The notes below the pieces were generated by a model that was not told the DNA's origin, did not search any database, and worked only from the letters and a program-made list of their open reading frames with translations. From Alphaproteobacteria bacterium (lineage in GTDB: Bacteria > Pseudomonadota > Alphaproteobacteria > Bin95), in assembly GCA_022822125.1 (NCBI GenBank), contig JAJECF010000023.1, positions 1 to 10,911 of the forward strand: a stretch of 10,911 bases of DNA, given 5' to 3'. This document shows, piece after piece, positions 6,484 through 10,911 of the stretch (position 1 is the stretch's first letter; every line of letters begins with the position of its first letter). The translations under genes and the position numbers were made by a program.

Positions 6484-8118
6484 ATGCGCCTTGCCCGCCT
6501 CGGCGCGTTCCACCAGACGCGGCTGAGTTTCCTGCGCGCGATGCTGCGCCATGTCGCCGGCGCCGGATACCGTTTCGGCTACGAGCGCTGGGACATCGGC
6601 GATGACGGCGTCGGCGCGGCGGTCTATGCCGCACGGGGGCCGGAACGGACCTATTCGCTGGTGTGTTTCGCCCATGACCTCGATCCGGCGCTGCGCACCG
6701 ACCGGGTGATCGCCGAGGCATGGGACACGACCTGTGTCCTGTATGACGGCATCCCCGACGCGGGCGAGATCGACCGCCTGCGTGCCAATGCGCCGAAACA
6801 GGAGGCCGGACGCTACCGCCCGACGGACCTCATCCTCTCCCGCGCCAACAAGAGCGCCCGGCTGTTCGACCGCGTCGTCGATTGCCTGGCGGCGGGGCGG
6901 CAGCCGGCGGCGGCGCCGCTCGACGAAACCGGCTATGTCATGCGCACCACCGCGGTTTACGGCAACGGCAAATTCGGCATTGCGGACCGCCGCCGCTATG
7001 CCGGCCGGGCCGGGTTCGGCGGGCCGTTCCGCATGGAAATGTTCACGGTCTGGATGATCCGCCAGTTCGTCGCCGACCTCGTCGATCATATGGCGCGGGC
7101 CGGGGGCGGCGCCGGCGCGGCGCCGCTCGACCGGGCGCTCCGGCGCCGCCTCGGCATCGGCAACTCCACCGGCCTCGGCCTCGGGCCGTTCATCGTTAAC
7201 CACCCGGCCCTGTTCGCCCGCTGGATCGAATGCCGCGAGGCGGCGCTGGCCCGCGTCTGCGCGCAAGCGGAGGCGTCCCCGGAAACCCGGCGCGAGTTCC
7301 GGCAATGGATCGCCCGCGCGCGCGCCGATATCGCCGGCTGGACCGTCTCCGATCCTGTGCAGGCGGAGAAAATCGCCCGGCTGGCGGAGGACCTCGACCG
7401 GCTGGACGCCTTTGCCGCCTGTCTCGGCCCCGCCGCCTCGCCCTGGGCCCGGATCCGGGACTGGGCGGCGGCGCAGCTGTCGCTGGAAGGCCAGGAGCTC
7501 GCCCTCTCCCTGCTCATCGAACCGCATGGCGCGCTCGTGGACGACCTTGCAGACAGCATGGCCGTCGAAGAGGCGGATATGCTGCCGGCCGGCTTCCCCG
7601 GCTGCGTCCGGGAGCTGCGCGACCGGATCGAAGACGGACATGGCTGGGCGCTGCAAACGGATTATGCGAGCCCGGACGCCCAGGCGCGCTTCTGGTATGT
7701 GTCGGCAAACAAGCTGGAGCCGCGGCTGGGCGAACGGTGGACGGAGCCGGGCGCGGACCTCGAACTACCGCTGGCGACCGGCCGGGACATCGCCGCATGC
7801 CACGCCGATCTCGGCAAGGCGGCGCCGGGCGAGACCCTTGCCGACTTCCTGCTGCGCCGCCCGGAGCACCGCCATACGGTCCGCCGGCTCCTGGACCCGG
7901 ATATGGGGCCCTATGGCGAGATTCGCGACAATCTGGTGGGCGTCGACCTGCTGCCGCTCGACCTGCTGCGCTGCAAGCTGGCCTTTTTCGGCGCGACGCA
8001 TTTCGACCCGAAGTCGGACCGCTGGCTGCGCATCAACATGTTCCGCCACGCGCCCTATCCGGACGAACTGCACGCAATGCCGCCGGATGACTGGATCTAT
8101 CCGCGGCTGGATGGCTGA
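6484..8118 (+). CDS. Conserved-looking protein of unknown function, last gene of the betaine-type transporter operon
   Basis: A 544-residue protein that I cannot assign to a named family. GGAG at 6474-6477 with a 6-nt spacer supports ATG 6484; a TTG at 6427 that overlaps the ATPase stop would add 19 residues. There is no signal peptide or clear membrane segment, so it is probably cytoplasmic. Visible features: YSLVCFAHDL (57-66), RTDRVIAEAWDTTCVLYDG (71-89), RPTDLILSRANKSARLFDRV (112-131), YVMRTTAVYGNGKFGIADRRR (151-171), RLGIGNSTGLGLGPFIVNHPALF (222-244), a helical Arg/Ala-rich middle (250-330), SLEGQELALSLLIEPHG (333-349) and ARFWYVSANKLEPRLGE (401-417). The GNSTGLGLGPF stretch looks like a glycine-rich, ligand-handling loop, but that is inference. 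The coding pattern is strong and continuous with the transporter genes, suggesting a role in using or sensing the imported compound. Confidence 0.85.
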   Translation: MRLARLGAFHQTRLSFLRAMLRHVAGAGYRFGYERWDIGDDGVGAAVYAARGPERTYSLVCFAHDLDPALRTDRVIAEAWDTTCVLYDGIPDAGEIDRLRANAPKQEAGRYRPTDLILSRANKSARLFDRVVDCLAAGRQPAAAPLDETGYVMRTTAVYGNGKFGIADRRRYAGRAGFGGPFRMEMFTVWMIRQFVADLVDHMARAGGGAGAAPLDRALRRRLGIGNSTGLGLGPFIVNHPALFARWIECREAALARVCAQAEASPETRREFRQWIARARADIAGWTVSDPVQAEKIARLAEDLDRLDAFAACLGPAASPWARIRDWAAAQLSLEGQELALSLLIEPHGALVDDLADSMAVEEADMLPAGFPGCVRELRDRIEDGHGWALQTDYASPDAQARFWYVSANKLEPRLGERWTEPGADLELPLATGRDIAACHADLGKAAPGETLADFLLRRPEHRHTVRRLLDPDMGPYGEIRDNLVGVDLLPLDLLRCKLAFFGATHFDPKSDRWLRINMFRHAPYPDELHAMPPDDWIYPRLDG

Positions 8119-8140
8119 TACCAACGGCCTCGATTTGGGA

Positions 8141-8174
8141 CTCACTGGCGAATGCCGCCCGGTTTCCCTTTTTT
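8141..8174 (+). terminator. Weak candidate terminator after the transporter operon
   Basis: A short stem (GGCG and CGCC around AATGC, near 8147-8159) is followed some ten bases later by a run of six T at 8169-8174. The stem is only 4 bp and not adjacent to the T-run, so this is a marginal call; the strong palindrome further on may do the job instead. Confidence 0.22.
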
Positions 8175-8201
8175 CGTCGATCCGCCCGGCGCTCCCGCCT
8201 C

Positions 8202-8329
8202 TCCTCATCCTGAGTAGCGGCTGCGTTAGCAGGCGCGTATCGAAGGACGGTCCTGAGCCTGTCGAAGGGGACGTCCTTCGCCGTCCGGCCCCCTCGATAC
8301 GCGGCTGGCGCCGCTACTCGGGATGAGGA
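8202..8329. repeat. Composite palindromic intergenic repeat, about 128 bp
   Basis: The 327-bp gap 8119-8445 has no gene and is dominated by this element. Outer arms 8202-8221 (TCCTCATCCTGAGTAGCGGC) and 8310-8329 pair with one mismatch; a second paired block, GCGTATCGA(A/G)GG, lies inside them at 8235-8246 and about 8291-8302. A separate inner pair is CGAAGGACG (8241-8249) and CGTCCTTCG (8272-8280), and the centre holds GTCCTGAGCCTGTCGAAGG. Both the CTCATCCTGAG...CGAAGGA layout and the CCTGAGCCTGTCGAAGG core resemble, from memory, dispersed repeats frequent in alphaproteobacterial genomes. It lies between convergent genes and could end transcription from both sides. Confidence 0.72.
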
Positions 8330-8445
8330 CAAAGGACCGGGGCTACGGCAGGGAGGCGCCGCGCCATCGGTTCCGATCAATGACCGCTGGTATGAGCCGG
8401 CATTCGCGGCACGGGCTCCGTGCATGCCGACATCGCAAGACAAGG

Positions 8446-8691
8446 TTAATGCAGGTCGAGCCTGCGGAGCAGCTCCTCGACGTCGATACCGTGATGCCGG
8501 GCGACGCTCTTCAGAATGCTCGACAGCGTCTTGGCTCGGATCGGATTGTGCAGCGGGATCACCTCATGGTGTTCGCCGCACTCTTGTGTCGTGATGCGGA
8601 CATGCGAGCCGCGCTGGCGAATCCTTTCATAGCCCAGCCGGCGCAGCGCCGCCACCAGTGCGCCGCCGCTCACATCCCGCGGGAGCCTCAC
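8446..8691 (-). CDS. hicA: HicA-type toxin (mRNA interferase)
   Basis: An 81-residue HicA-family toxin, expected to bind and cleave mRNA through a small double-stranded-RNA-binding-like fold. The N-terminus MRLPRDVSGGALVAALRRLGYE and the core RIRQRGSHVRI carry the family signature; His30 in G28-S29-H30 is the expected catalytic residue. The ending HNPIRAKTLSSILKSVARHHGIDVEELL is typical of HicA. It starts with GTG at 8691-8689, overlapping the antitoxin stop by 4 nt, so toxin translation depends on antitoxin translation. Length is normal and the frame intact, so it is probably functional. Downstream is the palindromic repeat. Confidence 0.93.
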   Translation of the reverse strand: MRLPRDVSGGALVAALRRLGYERIRQRGSHVRITTQECGEHHEVIPLHNPIRAKTLSSILKSVARHHGIDVEELLRRLDLH

Positions 8692-8906
8692 GCGACAAGG
8701 ACCTCGTCCTTCACATAGTGCAACCGGATCAGGCGCGGCCGATCCATATTGTCATCGAAATAGCAATCCACCGCTTCCCGGACGTTGCGGCGGAGCTCGT
8801 CCAGGGTCTCGCCCTCGGTGTGGATGCCGAAGCCCAATGCGCTGGCCGAATATCCGCCGTCCACTTCGTCTTCGCTGACCTCGAATACGATCTCGATCCC
8901 TGACAT
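8688..8906 (-). CDS. hicB: HicB-type antitoxin, short form
   Basis: Antitoxin that would bind and neutralise HicA. The start at 8906 gives 72 residues beginning MSGIEIVFEVSEDEVDGGYSAS and has GGAG 8 nt upstream; the longer frame to 8960 lacks such support. The sequence follows the partial RNase-H-like HicB core: a beta strand with acidic residues, DGGYSASALGFGIHTEGETLDELRRNVREAVDCYFDD, the typical G-x-T-x-(D/E)-E-L-x-x-N-(V/I)-x-E-A helix. After that only a short tail (NMDRPRLIRLHYVKDEVLVA) remains, so no separate DNA-binding domain (HTH or ribbon-helix-helix) is present. Self-repression of the operon, common in HicB systems, may therefore be weak or need another factor. Antitoxin-first order is a known alternative to hicAB. 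Confidence 0.9.
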   Translation of the reverse strand: MSGIEIVFEVSEDEVDGGYSASALGFGIHTEGETLDELRRNVREAVDCYFDDNMDRPRLIRLHYVKDEVLVA

Positions 8907-9267
8907 CGCACACTCCATTCGCGGCCGTCGCCACGTCGCAGAAGCAACGGGGGTCGCCAACCGTCCGAACTTACTCCATACGCCGCCTGTCGTTGAAGCG
9001 ATTTGTCGATGGCGGACGCATGGTCCCGCGGGTTCGATATGAGGGACGCTGTGGTAGATTGGAAGCGAGGGCGGTTTCTTCCGGAGGTCGCCTTTTCGAG
9101 TCGAGTCCGGAGGGAACCCGGGGAATGCCGGAAACGGACAGGGACAGGAGCCGGGCGCGCGGGGTCCTCATGACATTTCGCGGCAATGCACGGGGCGCCT
9201 GCATCGGTCTGGCGGCGCTCCGGTGACGGGCCCGCTGGTTCCGGGCCGGGAACATCGGTGCGAGCCG
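8907..9267. other. Gene-poor gap between hicB and the DUF3726-like gene
   Basis: No well-supported gene. It must contain divergent promoters for hicBA (-) and the rightward gene, but I see no strong -35/-10 pair. It holds an 8-base direct repeat TCCGGAGG at 9080-9087 and 9106-9113. A 33-codon ORF (9125-9226), with GGAGGG upstream, ends in GTGA overlapping a possible GTG start (9223) of the next gene; it has no recognisable similarity and could be a leader peptide or chance. Confidence 0.4.
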
Positions 9268-9939
9268 ATGCTCTGTTCGCTGAACGAAATCCGGACGCTG
9301 GCGGCCAAGGCGGCGCGCGGCGCCGGCCTGCCCTGGGGCGTGGCGGACGAGGCCGGGCGGGCGGCCTGCTGGCTGGAGGCGCGCGGCCTCGCCGGCCTCC
9401 CGGCCCTGGAGGGCGCGCTCGAACGCCTCTCCGCGCCGGACTGGCGGCGCTGTTTCCCGGTCCCCGAAGGCGCGGTGTGGCGCGCGGAATCGGGGGAGAT
9501 CGACGGGCTGCTCGCCGGCATGACGCTCGCCGACCGCGCGGCCGGGCCGCTTCCGCTCGACGCCGGCGGCGCGCTCGTCCTCGCCGGGGTTCGCTGGCCG
9601 CTGCTGGCGGTGCCGTTCCTGGCCGCCGCCGCCCGCGTCTCGGGCGCAAGGCTGGCGGTTTCGCTCGGCGACGGCTTGCCGGCGGTCGGAATCGGCCCGC
9701 ATGCCGCCGGCGAAGCCTGCCGCGCGCTTGAGGGCATGACTTTCGCGGAGACCTTCCGAATCGAAATCGCCGCCAGCGGCGCGGCGCCGCCCGGCCTGCC
9801 GCGCCTCGACGGCGCCATCCCGGTGGACGAGGAGCTCTACGCCCGCCTCGCCCGCCGGGCGGCCCGCACCCATGTGCCGGAAAGCGCCGAGTCCCGCGCG
9901 CGAGGGGCCGGCGCGGGCGACCCGGTCGAGACGGACTGA
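9268..9939 (+). CDS. DUF3726-like protein of unknown function
   Basis: A 223-residue protein from ATG 9268. Its N-terminus MLCSLNEIRTLAAKAARGAGLPWGVADEAGRAACWLEARGL matches my recollection of the DUF3726 family (S-x-N-E-I, then K-A-A-R-G-A-G, then W-G-x-A-(D/E)-E-A and a W-L-E-x-R-G stretch). No function is known to me and no catalytic motif is evident. It is Ala/Gly-rich, soluble, with no signal peptide; the C-terminus is a charged tail (THVPESAESRARGAGAGDPVETD). A GTG at 9223 would add 15 residues, but the family-like start is at 9268. It is followed by a gap with a hairpin and the Zur-type operator, so it is probably a separate unit from hisI. Confidence 0.75.
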   Translation: MLCSLNEIRTLAAKAARGAGLPWGVADEAGRAACWLEARGLAGLPALEGALERLSAPDWRRCFPVPEGAVWRAESGEIDGLLAGMTLADRAAGPLPLDAGGALVLAGVRWPLLAVPFLAAAARVSGARLAVSLGDGLPAVGIGPHAAGEACRALEGMTFAETFRIEIAASGAAPPGLPRLDGAIPVDEELYARLARRAARTHVPESAESRARGAGAGDPVETD

Positions 9940-9972
9940 TACGGAGCGGCCGGAGACGGCGGACCGGCGGGC

Positions 9973-9992
9973 TCCGGGAGGGGAAACCCGGA
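9973..9992 (+). terminator. Hairpin after the DUF3726-like gene
   Basis: TCCGGG (9973-9978) pairs with CCCGGA (9987-9992) across an 8-base loop; an alternative fold has GGG-GAAA-CCC with a GNRA tetraloop. It lies 33 bp after the stop and before the Zur-type promoter. No T-tract follows, so terminator activity is doubtful. Confidence 0.25.
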
Positions 9993-10025
9993 ACATGTCA
10001 TGTCGCGGTAGGGCCATGATCTCTA

Positions 10026-10052
10026 TTGCATTTTGCAATGCAATGTTATAAT
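10026..10052 (+). promoter_or_regulatory. Candidate promoter of the hisI-COG0523 operon
   Basis: A perfect TATAAT at 10047-10052 lies 15 bp after TTGCAT (10026-10031); TATTGC at 10024-10029 gives the standard 17-bp spacing with a weaker match. This is the most AT-rich island in an otherwise GC-rich region. The -10 lies inside the Zur-type palindrome, so a bound repressor would block RNA polymerase. Confidence 0.55.
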
Positions 10053-10057
10053 ATAAC
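10045..10057. promoter_or_regulatory. Zur-type zinc-responsive operator
   Basis: GTTATAATATAAC is a perfect palindrome around a central A and matches the core of the known proteobacterial Zur box (TGTTATAnTATAACA in znu promoters). The left flank keeps the consensus T-side base (AT before GTTATA); the right flank (GAT) does not. Overlapping palindromes TTGCA-TTT-TGCAA (10026-10038) and TTGCA-A-TGCAA (10033-10043) lie just upstream and may be part of a wider regulatory region. With hisI and a COG0523 gene downstream, zinc control is a firm inference. Confidence 0.82.
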
Positions 10058-10121
10058 GATTATCGATTGTGAGCGCCAAGGGCCCCTGCAAGCCGGGCGC
10101 GGCCGCAGGAGAGGATTCGAC

Positions 10122-10646
10122 ATGGACACAGCGGTGGCCGGGAACCGGCCTACTGACAAACCCGTTCCAGCCGCCGCCGCCTTCGCCGCCCGGACGACGG
10201 TCGAGCGGGTCGAGGAAGGCCTGGCCCTGGCGCCCAAATTCGACGCCGACGGACTGGTCCCCTGCATCACGACCGACGCCGACACGGGCGACGTGCTGAT
10301 GCTGGGCTACATGAATGGCGAGGCTCTGCAGCGAACGATCGCGAGCGGCGAGGCGCACTACTGGAGCCGAAGCCGCCAGTGCCTCTGGCGCAAGGGCGCG
10401 ACCAGCGGCCTCGTCCAGGAGGTTGTCGAGATGCGCATCGACGACGACCAGGATGCCGTCTGGCTGCGCGTCCGGGTCGCCGGTTCGGGCGCCAGCTGCC
10501 ACGTCGGATACCGTTCCTGCTTCTATCGATCGGTCGAGCTCGGCGGCCCTCCCGATGGACCCGCCCGGCTCGTGTTCACGGAGTCGCGGAAAACCTTCGA
10601 TCCTGAGGCCGTCTATGGCGATGCGCCGAACCCGACGCAGCTTTGA
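10122..10646 (+). CDS. hisI: Phosphoribosyl-AMP cyclohydrolase (HisI), Zur-linked paralogue with altered zinc site
   Basis: Third step of histidine synthesis: hydrolytic opening of the adenine ring of phosphoribosyl-AMP, in the cytoplasm. The protein has 174 residues, with an extension of about 40 residues before the domain. ATG 10122 follows AGGAGAGG (10107-10114) with 7 nt spacing; a TTG at 10026 would run through the operator and is rejected. Domain landmarks: [26 protein letters not shown] (44-69), [21 protein letters not shown] (76-96) and [12 protein letters not shown] (125-136). Canonical HisI binds zinc with three Cys, one in the D-C-D-x-D loop and two in the C-H-x(5)-C segment. Here Cys126 and Cys133 remain, but the loop reads D107-D108-D109-Q-D111, with Asp in place of the first Cys. 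The Mg-binding aspartates are kept. Such a paralogue would suit growth without zinc. Confidence 0.92.
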   Translation: MDTAVAGNRPTDKPVPAAAAFAARTTVERVEEGLALAPKFDADGLVPCITTDADTGDVLMLGYMNGEALQRTIASGEAHYWSRSRQCLWRKGATSGLVQEVVEMRIDDDQDAVWLRVRVAGSGASCHVGYRSCFYRSVELGGPPDGPARLVFTESRKTFDPEAVYGDAPNPTQL

Positions 10647-10762
10647 GGGACGGTGAGACGCCTCCCGTGCTTCCGGCGCAAGGCCGGCTGCTTTCCTCAG
10701 CTTTACACGGCGCCCGCACCTGACGCCCCCGACTTTTCGTAATCACGCTCTGAAGACCTGCC

Positions 10763-10911
10763 ATGACCCGGACCCTGGAACGACCGAACCTGCCCGTCAC
10801 CGTACTTTCCGGCTTCCTCGGCGCCGGCAAGACCACGCTGATGAACCACATCCTCAACAACCGCGAAGGCAAGCGCGTCGCGGTCATCGTCAACGACATG
10901 AGCGAGGTCAA
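10763..10911 (+). CDS. COG0523/CobW-family GTPase, putative zinc chaperone (5' part)
   Basis: Only the first 49 codons are in the window. After a short lead ([10 protein letters not shown]), [21 protein letters not shown] gives a complete Walker A at 17-25 (GFLGAGKTT), and [13 protein letters not shown] follows. The VNDMSEV stretch is characteristic, from memory, of the zinc-linked YciC/ZigA branch rather than of cobalamin-type CobW, whose equivalent usually reads VNEFGE. Such proteins hydrolyse GTP and are thought to deliver metal to client enzymes. The gene lies 116 bp after hisI with no second Zur-type site visible, so it is probably read from the same promoter. The CxCC metal motif expected near residues 60-80 is beyond the window edge. 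Confidence 0.9.
   Translation, partial: MTRTLERPNLPVTVLSGFLGAGKTTLMNHILNNREGKRVAVIVNDMSEV

Noticed and set aside
6322..7656. Antisense open frame of about 444 codons opposite the unknown gene
   Set aside because: No recognisable motif and Arg/Ala/Gly-biased content. The plus-strand frame has a good ribosome site, more varied composition and conserved-looking blocks.
9080..9120. Bases resembling a tRNA T-arm (TTCGAGTC followed by CCGGAGG)
   Set aside because: No acceptor, D or anticodon arm can be drawn around it, so no tRNA is called. I found no tRNA or rRNA elsewhere in the window.
8971..10038. Minus-strand frame of about 355 codons opposite the DUF3726-like gene
   Set aside because: No family resemblance and biased composition. 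The plus strand gives the DUF3726-like N-terminus.
10026..10121. Longer HisI starting at TTG 10026
   Set aside because: It would translate straight through the promoter and Zur-type palindrome. ATG 10122 has a strong Shine-Dalgarno and leaves the regulatory region free.
10673..10687. Small hairpin CCGGC/GCCGG between hisI and the GTPase gene
   Set aside because: Only 5 bp, no T-tract, and such pairs are frequent by chance at this GC content.
1..10911. CRISPR array or prophage-type module
   Set aside because: No regularly spaced direct repeats and no phage structural, integrase or cas-like genes are visible.

Overview
GC-rich, densely coded DNA, most likely from an alphaproteobacterium of the Rhodospirillales/Rhodobacterales type. 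The guess rests on base composition, frequent GTG starts with 4-nt stop/start overlaps, a DUF3726-like gene, a Zur-type operator beside hisI and a COG0523 GTPase, and a palindromic intergenic repeat resembling ones common in alphaproteobacteria. It is an inference; the window has no rRNA or other marker.

Layout. (1) Bases 1-about 150 hold the 3' end of an IS5-type insertion sequence. (2) 283-1789 (+) is a nitrile hydratase operon: cobalt-type alpha subunit, beta subunit and a short accessory protein, joined by GTGA overlaps. (3) 1783-2973 (-) is an acyl-CoA dehydrogenase, convergent with the nitrile hydratase operon and overlapping it by 7 bp. (4) 3235-8118 (+) is an ABC uptake operon of the glycine betaine/quaternary amine class: periplasmic binding protein, permease and ATPase, followed by a 544-residue protein I cannot assign. 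A candidate promoter lies upstream, and strong hairpins sit in two of its gene junctions. (5) 8202-8329 is a composite intergenic palindrome. (6) 8446-8906 (-) is a compact hicBA toxin-antitoxin pair. (7) 9268-9939 (+) is a DUF3726-like protein. (8) 10045 to the end (+) looks like a zinc-starvation operon: a Zur-type operator over the promoter, a HisI paralogue that keeps two of the three usual zinc cysteines, and the start of a COG0523/CobW-family GTPase cut by the window edge.

How the genes work together. Nitrile hydratase turns nitriles into amides; no amidase is visible here. The ABC genes form a complete importer for a betaine-like compound, with the unknown protein probably co-expressed. 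The last two genes fit a zinc-sparing response: under zinc shortage Zur leaves the operator, and a HisI variant plus a putative metallochaperone are made.

The points most worth a second look are the cysteine-to-aspartate change in HisI, the unknown protein at the end of the transporter operon, and the nested palindrome at 8202-8329.
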